A stretch of 64,000 nucleotides of DNA from Tausonia pullulans (lineage: Eukaryota; Basidiomycota; Tremellomycetes; Cystofilobasidiales; Mrakiaceae). The notes beneath the pieces were generated by a model. The model did no database searches, had not been told where the DNA came from, and saw nothing but the letters and a program-made list of their open reading frames with translations. The stretch lies in contig OX637628.1 of the NCBI GenBank assembly GCA_951802195.1, forward strand, positions 558,001 through 622,000, in the 5' to 3' direction. Both the position numbers and the translations under genes were made by a program. Shown here one piece after another: positions 32,885-43,600 of this stretch (positions are counted from its first letter, which is position 1; the number at the start of each line of letters is the position of its first letter).

Positions 32885-34078
32885 TTAGACCTGGGACTCG
32901 ACGGCGCCGTACTCGCTCTCCACCCCCGGCTCGATGAGAGAGGCGTGGAAAAGGATGCAGAACGCGGAGCTGCCGACGAGCCAGAAAAACGTCGAGAGCG
33001 GGGCGGCCCAGAAGAGCATCGGGAGGCCGATGACGAGGAGGCTGGTGGTTCAGGATCGAGGAATCAGCCGGGAGCGAGGAAGAAGAAAGGGAGCAAGGGA
33101 AGTAAGCGACCCACGCGATATAGAGCGACTTCTGGGTGACGACGTGCTCGCCGACCTGGAGGGGCTCAGGCGCGAACTTGTTGATGGCAGCGAAACCCCC
33201 GATAAGGAGGGCGAGGGCGATGAGGAGGAGTGGGTTGGTGACGCTGGACGCAGGAAGAGGGGCAAGAGAGAGAAGAATACAGGGAGGGCGGTCAGCGACT
33301 GGCAAAAGAGAGTACGCAGCTGCTCTGGACGACAAGAGGTGGTTGCGGCGGTGACACCCCAGCTGTCGGGTGCTGTCTGTCGCCCGCGAAGGTCGGCGGC
33401 CGCCGCCGCAAACGACGAGGACCGAGCCCGTTCCAAGAACGAGAGAAGAGAGACAGCGACGACTCACAGTGCATAGATAGCGAGGATGGCCATGACGACA
33501 CCGTAGTTGCCCGAGAAGTAGCGGGTGTTATATGATATCCGCTAGTTGGGAGAGACGACCGCAGACAGCGAGATCCGGAAGGACGAGACCGGCGGTCAGC
33601 GCGCTAGCTTTCAATCACGGGCTCAGCGAGGAAAGACAACGTACCGAGGTAGCCTCATTCATGTCCTTAGGACGCGAGAGACGCTGGTGGTCAAACTGTC
33701 GATATGACAGCGAGAACGACAGAGCGTCAGCAAAGAGAGTTTCGCGGAGGCACACTCTCGCTAGGCCGTAGTGGGCCGTTCCCGTGGGGAGACGGGAGAC
33801 GGGAACGGACACGCGACGACGCGCGAGAGAGCGAGCGAAGGGCCCGCTCAACGGATGGAAAGAACGCACAAACTCTGTGAGGGGCCGGAGAGTCGAGAGC
33901 CGCTGCTCCTGTGGACGGCCAGAAGAGAAAGCGGATGCTGGGAATATGAGCGACAGTTTCGGGGCTTGGGAGACCGCTGAGAGTGCGTCTCCGGCTTTCG
34001 TGGAGCGGACCCTCAATGGCAGCTAGGACGAACACGGAACGACTTGAGGTACGTGGGGATATGAGAGACCATCTCCAT
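32885..34078 (-). CDS. YIP3: PRA1 family protein (prenylated Rab acceptor, Yip3)
   Basis: PRA1/Yip3 proteins sit in ER/Golgi membranes, bind prenylated Rab GTPases and help recruit them to membranes. ATG 34078 opens MEMVSHIPTYLK. The next exon gives FDHQRLSRPKDMNEAT, the typical 'F-x-x-x-R-x-S-R-P-x-D-x-x-E-A-x' motif. Then come FSGNYGVVMAILAIYA and TNPLLLIALALLIGGFAAIN, the first hydrophobic hairpin. It continues KFAPEPLQVGEHVVTQKSLY, then the second hairpin through PLLFWAAPLSTFFWLV-like sequence, and ends HASLIEPGVESEYGAVESQV with TAA at 32887-32885. About 170-180 residues in at least six exons, normal for the family. The 242-bp gap to CDC26 is a shared divergent promoter. Confidence 0.88.
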
Positions 34079-34320
34079 GGTGGGCGAGAGGCTGGATGGT
34101 ATAGAGGGGAGAGAAGGTAATGTAGGATGGTGATGGTTCAAGAGAGCTCGCCGCAAGCGAGCGAACGAGGTAGGTGAGCTGTGCGCGCTGGCGGCGCTGC
34201 TCGCTGCGGCCTGAGACAAGCGCAAGCCGCGCCGCTGTTGGCTCGCGCCTGTCTCGAGGCGTGAGATAGAGCGAGGCCACGACAAGCGACGCGTCTCCCA
34301 AGCAGCCACCACCCACAGCC
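34079..34320. promoter_or_regulatory. Divergent promoter PRA1-family gene / CDC26
   Basis: 242 bp between the two ATGs, GC-rich with repeated CTCGC/GCGAGC words. No TATA box is evident. Confidence 0.5.
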
Positions 34321-34569
34321 ATGATCCGCCGCCCGCCCACGCAGCTCTCCCTCCAGCCCTCGGACGTCGCAGACGTTGAGGCCGCCTTCAAAGAGCAGAT
34401 TGCCGCCCGTGACGAGCAGGCCGCCGCCGAGGAGCGCGCCCGCCAGGCGAAGCAGGCTGAGGAAGCCGCTGCGAGGGAGGCCGAGGCGAGCGATCGCGGC
34501 GGTGACCGGAAGACGGAGCAGAGGCGGCGGAAGGAGGGCCAAGGAGTCGCCGAGAGGATCGGGCTCTGA
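34321..34569 (+). CDS. CDC26: Anaphase-promoting complex subunit Cdc26
   Basis: Small APC/C subunit whose N-terminus lies in the TPR groove of Apc6/Cdc16 and stabilises it. Single 82-codon ORF from ATG 34321. It starts MIRRPPTQLSLQPSDVADVE, which keeps the family signature 'M-x-R-R-x-P-T-x-x-x-L' and the acidic segment after it. The rest is a charged predicted helix (AFKEQIAARDEQAAAEERAR and AREAEASDRGGDRKTEQRR), ending VAERIGL with TGA at 34567-34569. Size (82 residues) is normal for Cdc26. The N-terminal motif is short, so the call rests on that plus size and composition. Confidence 0.75.
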   Translation: MIRRPPTQLSLQPSDVADVEAAFKEQIAARDEQAAAEERARQAKQAEEAAAREAEASDRGGDRKTEQRRRKEGQGVAERIGL

Positions 34570-35005
34570 TGGGGAGGTGGCGGTCTCGTCGCTGCTACCG
34601 GTGTGCGCGCGTTGCAGCGTTGACGACTCGAAGTACGCCCGTCTTGTTAGCGAGCATCCTGGTCTTGAGAGAGGTCTGATCTCTCTCCTATCTACAGCCA
34701 AGAGCTTAAGGCGGATCCCAGGTGACCGTGCAAGCCATGAGCGAGCAGCCGTCGTGAGGCTCGGCACATCGACGCCTGGTGTCAGCTAGCCGCCCTCCGG
34801 GGGGGGATATAGGTAACAATATGTGAGTTTCTTCCTTTTTCTCACGAGGCTGTCCATCTCTAGGTATTCATTCCGAGGGTTATCAATCAGACTATGCATC
34901 CGCAGGGTTGGATGAGACTCGGATACGTTATCCTTGGCATATACCATGCATGCCTTGGGCCACCTAATTTCGCAGCGAAGCCGACCACTTTCAGCCAGGA
35001 GGCAA
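34570..35005. other. Convergent intergenic region
   Basis: About 435 bp between the ends of CDC26 (plus) and RAI1 (minus). No supported ORF or RNA gene. Several open frames are continuations of CDC26 in other frames. Confidence 0.45.
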
Positions 35006-36716
35006 TCATGCCTTCTTCATCCACCCCGGCAAGAACCCCCACCTCCCACTTCCCTCCTCCTCTTCGTCCCTCCCCGTCTCCAGCTCGGCGACCTCTTCCC
35101 TCTCCAGTTCCCTTAACCGCAAGCCCCTCTCTCTTCTTTCCAACGCATCAAAACTCAATCTCCACACTCTCGGCCGCTCCTCCTCCCCCTCATCCACCTG
35201 TTCAATAACGGTCTTCCTCAAGAACGTCAATGCCTCCCCCGCGAAAGCCAAGCTCACTGCCGGCTCCCACCCTCCAGGCTGACCCCTCACCATCCTCGGG
35301 ATCTGGAGCGTCTGGAACGTCTGCAGCTGCCGGATGAGTGGGGGTTGCCGTTGGCGAAAACCGACAACGATGGAAGGAATACCAAGGAGGAAGGATTGGG
35401 CCCAGTGCTTGAGGAGTTTTCTGGGGATCGCGAGCGAGAAGTCGTTAGTGGTGGGAAGGAATGCGAAGTATGCAGCGACGCACTTGGTGAAGTTGCGCTC
35501 GTCGTTGGGCGAGCCGATAACCATATTGGTTTTAAGCTCGATGCTGTTCCTCAATGTTCCATCGTAGTCACCTGTGGGCGAGTCTTAGTTAGTCCTTGCT
35601 CCCTCCTCGATCAATCGCGTGGACGAGAACGAACCCCGCACGCAGTCCACCTCGCCGCCAATAATAAGCCGAACACCGGCGAGCGCCGTTTTAACGACGA
35701 CGCACCACTCGTCATTCGTGTCAACGTCGCTAGAGAAGCCTGGGGCGGGTGTACAGGCATTTTGGGGCTTGGGAGTCGGAGACGACGTCGAAGAGGCCGG
35801 TGGCGGCTCGGTGCAGTACGATTCAAATGCGTACCTGTTGGAAATGTACCTGTGTCAGCTTTCAAACAATCGGTCGAGCGTGTTCTCCGAACGAGAATGT
35901 GCTCACCCATAGTACGAGAACAGCTTGGCTTGCGGGTTGGATCCGTTCCTGCGACTCTTCAGTCAGATTGAATGCCATGCTTTGCGCTGACTGGCCGCTC
36001 ACCTATTTGATTGGGCTTCTGGCGTCTTGTGAAGCTCCAGGTATACATTGCCGTCCAGCGCCATGGCGTTCATTCTGAGGTACGGGGCATGAGTGGCAGT
36101 TTCCACAGGTCCAAAATGGAGGGGAGGGCGCGCGTCTGAACTTACTCCCAAGAGTCCCTCTCCTCGTATGGGGATGTAAGGAGCTTCGTAATAACCCCTC
36201 GCCACGTAATTACACCTATCAAAATGAAATGGATATCAGTATCGACGTCGCCATCCGAGTCGCGTCCTGCTCACCCTCCTTCCCCTTGGCCAGGATCTTG
36301 CCCTTGTCCCTTTCAACCCTCCTTATGCATTCGACAAGCCCATCGACACCCTCCCTCACCCCTCCACCCTCCCAACCCTCCTTTCGCCAGGTGACGCGCT
36401 CGTAGCCCTCGCCCAGGTCGCAACCCATCGGCGGGGTCTTGAATCGGCCGAGCGCCGAGTCGTCGAACACCTGCGTTCGACGGCGTTTACTGGGAGGAGG
36501 GGCATGCATGCTGTAGCTTGCTAGAGGAGTCGGTTGCTGGAAGGCGGGCGTGCGAGGGGCTGGACTCATAAGGGACGGCAAGGGTAGGAAGGTCGTTGAC
36601 GAGCGTGACGCATCGACGTCGACTGCAGGAGCTGTCTTTGGTCGCGATGACTGAGGAAGCTCGCTCCCTGCTGCCAGGGTTGGCGACAGAGGGCGTTTGG
36701 GCAGCGAGGCGTGCAT
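35006..36716 (-). CDS. RAI1: Decapping nuclease Rai1/DXO
   Basis: Rai1/DXO enzymes remove incomplete or NAD-type 5' caps and feed RNA to the Rat1 5'-3' exonuclease. ATG 36716 opens [20 protein letters not shown] with a Pro/Ser-rich leader containing [12 protein letters not shown] (NLS-like). The core then reads [20 protein letters not shown]. Catalytic motifs follow in order: YYG spliced to [10 protein letters not shown] (the 'G-Y-x-F-E' Glu), [10 protein letters not shown] (the 'G-x-E-x-D' pair), and [11 protein letters not shown] (the 'E-L-K' pair). Next comes [20 protein letters not shown], the well conserved 'W-x-Q-S-F-L-x-G-I-P' helix, and [14 protein letters not shown]. Ends [10 protein letters not shown] with TGA at 35008-35006. 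All expected metal-binding residues are visible, so it should be active. Nuclear. Confidence 0.92.
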
Positions 36717-37682
36717 GAACGAGTGACTAGAGGCCAGGGCGGGTGGTGGTCGCGACCAAGCGTTTTAAGTCGGAAGCGGGCTGCGTCCAGTCTCCCCTTG
36801 CGCGACCTGTCTGTCAAGCCTTCGCGCTACGCGAAGCACGTCGGCTTCGTATCTCGTTCCTAGGACCTTCACTGTCTATAAAACCAACAGATATACTCAG
36901 GTCTCGTCTACAAAGCAGGGATAGGAGACCTCCCAGCTAAACCAGCTGTCTCTGCATTGAGAGGTCTGCCAGTCACCCTTGGCCTGGATGGCTCAAGCCT
37001 CCTCCTCGGCCTGTGTAGCAACGGCCCACCCTTGTGGGCGACACTCGTCATCGTGCCTTTTTCCCTCTGACTCCTGCGAGAAGTCTCTAGACCGACCATG
37101 AATATGACAAGTCGGGCCAGTAGCCTCGGCCTTGCCCCATTCTCTCTGCTAGTTGCCCTCATCTTTGACATCATCTCCCCACGTTGTGCAGGTGCGCCCC
37201 GGACGGGGTAAGCTGTTTTCAGCGTTTCTCCCTTCTTGGGCCTCTGGTGTTCATGCGCTCATCATGCCTGCCTGACAAGCCTGCAAATCATTCCTCTCTC
37301 GCGATTTCGGCCTGTTCCTCGTGGCTCTGGGCCCACCGCTCCGACGAACTCGGCGCGCCGCGCTCATTCGCCCGCGGCTGGACGGAGGAGAGGGAAGAAG
37401 CTGGAAGTACGCCAAATGCAGCATCATACGTCATTGCCATTTGATGAAACACAACGAGCCTCTCTGCCAGCCCCTTCTCCACGCCGCCGCTTAGTTGCAT
37501 AATTATCTTGCACTGCGTCATAGCTCCCTCCCTCGCTCCCTCCTTTCCTGCGTCGTTAAAAGCGGGTCGAGGTTCCCCTCCTCACCCAACAACCACCACT
37601 ACTCTTCCTCACTCCCGCTCTCGAGCTCTACTTCGCACTCCAACCAACCAACCCCGCTCATCCTTACACACTACTACTCACA
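36717..37682. promoter_or_regulatory. Divergent promoter RAI1 / small MG-CGCC peptide gene
   Basis: About 970 bp. A TATAAAA-like word is at 36877-36883. A 37-codon frame at 37098-37211 starts MNMTSRASSLGLAPFSLLVA and resembles a signal peptide but stops at once and is not called. The 200 bp before 37683 are CT/AC-rich, as in strongly expressed fungal genes (inference). Confidence 0.5.
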
Positions 37683-37956
37683 ATGGGAAACATCATCTCT
37701 GGTGCGCTCGCTTTCTTCCTTCGTTTCAGCGGTAGCGGTCGGGCCTGTTGATTCACCCGCTCACCATATCTTTCCCGCCACCTCGCCCTTTACAGCCATC
37801 GGCCGCGGTATCAACGCCGTCTTCAGCGCCATCGCTTCCGTCCTCATGGCCATTGTCTCGGGCATCACCAACGTCCTCGTCGCCATCTGGAACTTCATTA
37901 CCTGTGGCTGCTGTTCCGGCGGTAGCCGCAGGCGCGGCGGCACTACGACGGTCTAG
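37683..37956 (+). CDS. 59-residue membrane peptide with N-terminal MG and CGCC motif
   Basis: Two exons (37683-37701 and 37796-37956), GTGCGC donor and TTTACAG acceptor, giving 59 residues. The start MGNIIS fits an N-myristoylation site (Gly2, Ser6). The middle is one long hydrophobic/amphipathic stretch with Ile/Val/Ala and Gly every few residues (VFSAIASVLMAIVSGITNVL). It ends WNFITCGCCSGGSRRRGGTT, with three Cys that could be palmitoylated, then a basic RRR patch and TV, TAG at 37954-37956. Function unknown. Tiny hydrophobic MG-starting peptides with such Cys clusters occur across basidiomycetes as uncharacterised proteins (general recollection, not searched). A second candidate intron lies in the 3' UTR (GTGAGTCC...CTCTCCAG, about 37963-38035). 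Confidence 0.78.
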
Positions 37957-38407
37957 TTGAGCGTGAGTCCTGGATCAGTTGACTTACTCTTCGAGCTAAG
38001 CAGCTTACTGACTGCTACTTTTTTCCCTCTCCAGCCCGTCTTTTGAACGGGGCGTCTTCATATCACACCACGACCACCAATTTTCTCTCCCGTGCTCCAC
38101 TTCCACCTTCCCCCCCTCCGGATCTGCATCCCTCCACTCCCCCACTGTATCTCCTACCCTAGATCCCTACCACGACCGACATTGACGCCAGAACGAGATT
38201 CCGCTTGTCTGGTTTGCTATCTAGCTTACCTACCTTGCGCGATTCATAATGCCTTTAGTTCTCTCTAAAAAAACACTGCCTCTGGCGATTTCCGAACAAT
38301 TTCAGGAAAGCTGCAGCTAGACTGACTCCGCCCACGTCATGCGTGCTCACGGAATTTTTAAGCCTTAAGCCGTAGTCGTTCATTAGATGAATGCCCAGCC
38401 AGTCCTA
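37957..38407. other. 3' UTR and convergent intergenic region
   Basis: About 450 bp after the small peptide gene: a candidate 3'-UTR intron, then CT-rich sequence and a short AAAAAA run at about 38269. No other gene seen. Confidence 0.45.
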
Positions 38408-40315
38408 TCAGAGCTGCTCCCTCTCAGGAAGCACGTAGGCCCCTTGCTTGCGGATCTCGTCGAAAATCTCCATCTGGCGGAGCGTGGCGCGCCAGGGCAT
38501 GCGCTCACTCTCTCGGCGGCCATCCCTGACGCAGCGGGCGACCTCGTCTGCCATCCTAGTTTGATTTCACCTCAAGGTAAGCATCCGCTGAAGGGCCTCC
38601 GAGTGTGAGTCACACACCAGTACATCCCTCGACCCTCGATGGTCTCTCTCCGCGTCTCGCTCGCCCTACCAAGTAGCGAGACTGAGTAGCTCTCTGGACG
38701 AAAGCAAGGGTGCGCGACGACGATGCTCCCCTGCGTGCCCTGGATGACGACCCCTCGGTTCGGGTCCGTTTCGGTCGCGATGGAGACGGATAAGATGGCC
38801 TGGTGGTAGTAGACATATAAGCTATTCAGAGTGAGGCCGAGCTGACGCAAGCAAGTTGGGTAGGAGGCGTGCCTGAGCGCCCTGCACGTCGTAGTTGAGC
38901 GTGAAGCTCGTTTGAGCGTCGACTTGGCTCGTGAGACCCTCGATGGCGGTCTTTTGGATTGAGGCGGAGACGGAGGACGGTGCCTCATCGTCGGAGATGA
39001 GGAGGAACGGCCAGAGGAGAGGGTAGGTCCCAAGGTCGAGGAGGGCGCCGCCGGCCTTGATGGATCAATCGGCGAGGGGCGATAATCAGCTTCTTGTATC
39101 AACCATCTGTAAGTCTAGGACAGGCAAAGGAAATCACAAGCCCAGGAGCAATGACTCGGCTCGTTAAGGGTAGATCTGAGGTCAGAGGTTTCAGCCCTGA
39201 GTCCGATCTGACTCTGACCAAGCAGAAGCTTCACCGTGAACATGCGCGTTCCATCCAAGGTCAGCGTAGCTTGAGCGGTTAATATCAGTTCCTAGTAAGA
39301 TAATTAACTTGAAGCTAGAGCTCGGTTTTACATTCTCGTCACCCGTCCGATCTTGCCGCTCGCAACGACCTGCTGGATCTCCTTGACAAGAGGTTGGAAG
39401 CGGGTCCACACGGCTCTATCAGATTGTCCGGCACAGTCAGTGGATGCTATCGGTAGAAATTCTCAAGGGACGGACGTACTCCATGAGAAAGACACCTTGT
39501 TCGCGTGCGATGTTGATGAGAGCGCGCGCTTCTCGCGCTGTTGTCGTGAAAGGCTGATAAACCAAGATGGGGTCAAGAGCATTAGCGTCCCCCCTAATGG
39601 CACAAAGGAATATCTCTCCCACTTTTTCGCAGAGAACGTTCTTCAACGGGCGTCGTGGGCGGAGACGTCAGTTAATAGAGAGCAACCTCTTCTCGCTCTC
39701 GCCAAAGCTGTGAACCTTTCCGGCCAACAGGGCTGCCTTAGCTGGCTCATAGTGCTGCGTATGAGTGGTCCCTATGTGTGAGAAGACCAGGTCGCGATCA
39801 GTAAGACGCAGGATCTCAGTGAAAACGCGAGTCCGGCACTCACCGATGTAGACGACGTCCACGCGCTGCCACGGGGGTCTCAGCGCCTCTCAGAGAACGA
39901 CAGTTAACAGACATGAGACTCACTGGGTCATTCCAGACTCCTTCATAGCTGGCGTAAGCCTGGCACTGCCGATCTTTAGCGGCCGGGCCGACGACGTCGC
40001 GAATAAACGCTTCGGCGCGCAAAACATCGCGAGAACCGACAGCCACGACTTCGTGAGCGACATCTTCTGCCCCACGCCTGATAGAGGGGAGAGGCAGTGA
40101 TTTTGAGCTGAAGACACTTCAGAGGAACAGCCGAAAGGTGGGACGACACGAACGAGCCGGGCGGAAGTAGCAGATCCTTGACAAAGGTGGTCGAGATCCC
40201 ACCCGGCCCGATGATGCTGGCGAGGGACTCATTAGTGAGAGCCCACAGGAGTGAGAGAATAGGCGCCATCTCACCCCCAACAAACGATGAACGGCTGGGA
40301 AAAAGACGACTGCAT
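38408..40315 (-). CDS. Gfo/Idh/MocA oxidoreductase (dihydrodiol/D-xylose dehydrogenase type)
   Basis: NAD(P)-dependent dehydrogenase of the Gfo/Idh/MocA family. The nearest group by motif is trans-1,2-dihydrobenzene-1,2-diol dehydrogenase / D-xylose 1-dehydrogenase (NADP). ATG 40315 reads MQSSFSQPFIVCWG; an intron (GTGAGATGG...CTCGCCAG) joins it to IIGPGGISTTFVKDLLLPPG, the Rossmann Gly-rich loop. Then come HEVVAVGSRDVLRAEAFIRD, DVVYIG and TTHTQHYEPAKAALLAGK. The family 'E-K-P' is in HVLCEKPVTTTAREARALIN, followed by REQGVFLMEA. The C-terminal sheet domain includes GGALLDLGTYPLLWPF and the last exon RMADEVARCVRDGRRESERM to GAYVLPEREQL, TGA at 38410-38408. The Lys of EKP is the usual catalytic residue. 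Cytosolic, about 390 residues. Confidence 0.85.
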
Positions 40316-40658
40316 GATGGTCGTTAAACACAAACAAGCGAAACCGAGGAAAGGCCGACATTTGAGGGCCAAATGAGTATGATAACGGATAAGTCGTTAG
40401 GCTCGATCGGACCCAGATTCTGGCTTCTCAACGTTTCAGTCTTGATTGTTTCCTTGAAATGTTCTTGCTCTTATTAAGAGGTCGGTGATGTAAATATTCA
40501 ATCGTGTGTCGCTGCGCAGCCCGGCTCCCTCTCCCTTCTCCGCCGGCTGGCGCCGGTCTCGTCGTCGCCCTCCCCTCGCGTCGCTGCTGTTCGGCCAACG
40601 GCCAACTCCTCGACCATCGCCCTCGTCGTTCATCCCTTGTCTCCTTCCCCCTCCCCCC
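40316..40658. promoter_or_regulatory. Divergent promoter oxidoreductase / WDR48
   Basis: About 340 bp between divergent start codons. The left part is relatively AT-rich (GTTTCCTTGAAATGTTC, AATATTCAATCG), the right part CT-rich. Confidence 0.5.
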
Positions 40659-43600
40659 ATGCCGACTTCGACTGCCCGACGGGTGTCGTACGTCGTCCCG
40701 ACACCCTCACCGCTCCCGGACTACCTGGCGCTTCCCTCGCCGACGCACCCGCGCAACGGGTCGCCCCATCCCATCCTCCTGCCGGCCTCGCCCCAACCGA
40801 AGACCCGGCCGGTTTCCTCCTCATCAACTACTCACACCAACAACTCCTTCTTCACGGCATCAGCGTCTAAGTCGGCGGAGCACCCCCAGCACTCACTCGG
40901 CATCCCTGCGCTTGCGCTGGACACATCCACCCAGCTCGCAGGCAAGGCTGGCCCGGAGGGGATCCTCTATACCGGCGGCCGTGACGGCCTCGTTGCCAGC
41001 TGGGAGCTCGGTATCCCCATGTCCCGAAGAACTCAGCGAAGAGGATTCGAGGAAGATGAGGGCGGCTCGGGCGGCGGGGGCCGAGGGGACTGGGTCCGCT
41101 GGAACGAGCTCGGCGGCGTCGACGACTACGACGACTTTGCCGAGGAAGATGAGGACGATTGGGTCAAGCTTCGCGAGGGCGATGGCAAGATCCCGTACGA
41201 GGAACGCTGGGAGGTTGACCGGGAGAAGATCCACGGCGGCAAGGTCCGTCTTGTCTCGTTTCGCGTGCTTTGTGCGCGTCGCAGCCCGCCAAGCGCATGC
41301 GTACTTGCCTGCTGACGACATGCTGACCCCGATTTCTCTATGTAGCAGCCAACAGCAAGCTTTCGACAATCTGTCCAGTACCATGTGAGTCCTCCTAAGC
41401 CAGCGCGACCAGATACCCGAAGGGACCTTCCTTCCTAGGCGCACCAAGACGACGCGTTAACTTACCCCTCTCGCTGCACCTCATGATTGCATTGTCGTCT
41501 GACGGACCACGCTGACTTGTACCCCTTGCCTTCACTACAGACGGACTGGGTAAACGATATCGTCCTCTGCAACCTCAACCAGACTCGTGCGCATTCTTCT
41601 CTTGAAGGGTCTCGTTGGATCCGTCTCGCTGATAAGCCTCGCGTTACTCCTCAGTTGTCTCCGCCTCGTCGGACCGCACCATTCGTGCCTGGAATCCTCA
41701 CTCGTCCGAGGGTTCCATGTCCCCGACTGTCATTGGAACGCACACCGATTTTGTGCGCTGCCTCGCCTACTCGTGCGTGCTCTCTTTGATACAGGGAAAC
41801 CCGCCCGTACCCCCTGAATCTCCGCCGCTCATCCCGACTCACTGCTCATCTTCGTCGCAGCCGGGACCAGGACTGGGTTGCATCTGGCGGCTTCGATCGG
41901 CAAATCAAGCTTTGGGACATCTCCTCGCATACGACAGTCCCGCTCCTGGCTCTCAACGACTCGACCAAGGACAAGAGCAGCGTCTATTCGCTCGCGACCA
42001 ACCCCAGGGGAACCGTCATTGCCGCCGGCAGCCCGGAGCGCGTCATTCGCGTCTGGGACCCTCGGGCGGGTGGTCGGCGGGTGTGCAAGCTTGTCGGGCA
42101 CACAGACAACATCCGAAGTTTGCTCGTCAGCGAGGACGGCCGATACGTCAGTCACGCGGGTAGAAGCGCTATTGATTAGTCTTCAGTCTCTGACGTGGCG
42201 TTTTTCCACACTCTCAGATGCTCTCTGGCTCCTCCGACGCTACGTGAGAACCCGTTGTCTAATTGCGCTCCCACGCTTCGCTTCTGACGTGTCCTCATTC
42301 TACCTCAGGGTCAAACTCTGGTCTCTCTCCGCTCAGCGCGTTCTACATACCTTTAATCACCACTCAGACTCTGTCTGGTCGCTCTTCTCCACACATCCCA
42401 ACCTCGAACGTTTCTACTCCGGAGATCGATCCGGCTACGTCGCCTCGGTCGATATGGAGCGCTGCACGGACGTCTCCGAGGCCGAATGCGTCGTCATCTG
42501 CCGAGAAGGGGGCGATCCGGACGCTTCGATCCCAGATGTCAACCCGCTCGCCACGCACGGTAGTATTGGTATCAATCGGATCGTCGCTGCCGACGACGAA
42601 TTCCTCTGGACTGCTACGAGCAGTTCGTCCGTCAGCATGTGGAGGGACGCCGGTCGACGGACGCGCCGGATTCCTGGCTTCCGACCGGCATCCGAATTCG
42701 AGGCTTCGTTCGACGCGGAAGTTGACATGGAGGAGGAGGAGGAGGAGGAGGAGGAGGACGAGGATGATGACGATGAATCGTCGTTCGCTCGCGCCCCGCT
42801 CCTCGGCACTACCCTCGACCAGCCATCGTCCTCACCCAATCCTTCCATTTCTTCTTCTTTCCCCAAGCGGATCTCTGTAGACCTTGGACGTAGTTCCCTG
42901 GCCCAGACTCGATCCCGCGACTCGCATACGGTCGCCTTTGCGCCCCAGCACGCCGAGGGTTCGACAACATCTCTCCTCAAGTCTTCGGCTCGGAAGGGCC
43001 GGGTTTCCTCCCTCTTTGGAACGCCGACTTCCAATCACTCCCAGCCGTCCTTCGAACTGCAAGCTTCGACGCCACCGCCCGAGCTGGCGCCCGTCCGCCC
43101 TCTCCTCCATGGGATCCCTTATGACAGCCTCGTCAACCTCGGCACCCTCGACTCGCCGTATGGCGCCTTCGGTGGCCACACCGAGGCCGACATCGCCACA
43201 ATCTATTCGGCCGCTTCTGTTCTGTCCGTCCCGGACCACCACCGGTTCACAGACCCGCGTCGTCCACCTCCTTCCCAGACATCGACGGCCGAGAATTCGG
43301 CGCGACCGACGCCGACGGTGCCCACTTCCCATCTTCCATCTGTTGCGGACCACCCTGCGCCGCTAGCCGTCGCTCGCGACGCGCTCAAGGAGGCCAAGCT
43401 AGACTTCCAGGAGCGCGATCTCATTGGCGATGCCGTCCCGCTTCGATCTACGCCGGAGAGTTTCATCGAGGGCAAGCATGGGCTCGTCCGAAGCCTCATG
43501 CTCAACGATCGGCAACATGTAGTAACTTGCGACACAGCTGGAGGTACGCTTCACTCTATTCTTCCTCTCAACCCTCTTCGAGTTGCTCACCTCTCCCCCC

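Noticed and set aside
37098-37211. 37-codon frame starting MNMTSRASSLGLAPFSLLVA, signal-peptide-like
   Set aside because: It stops right after the hydrophobic part and no in-frame exon follows; it lies in a promoter region, and a chance ORF is more likely.
42435-43353. Long minus-strand frames opposite WDR48
   Set aside because: Antisense shadows of a clear WD40/DUF3337 coding region.
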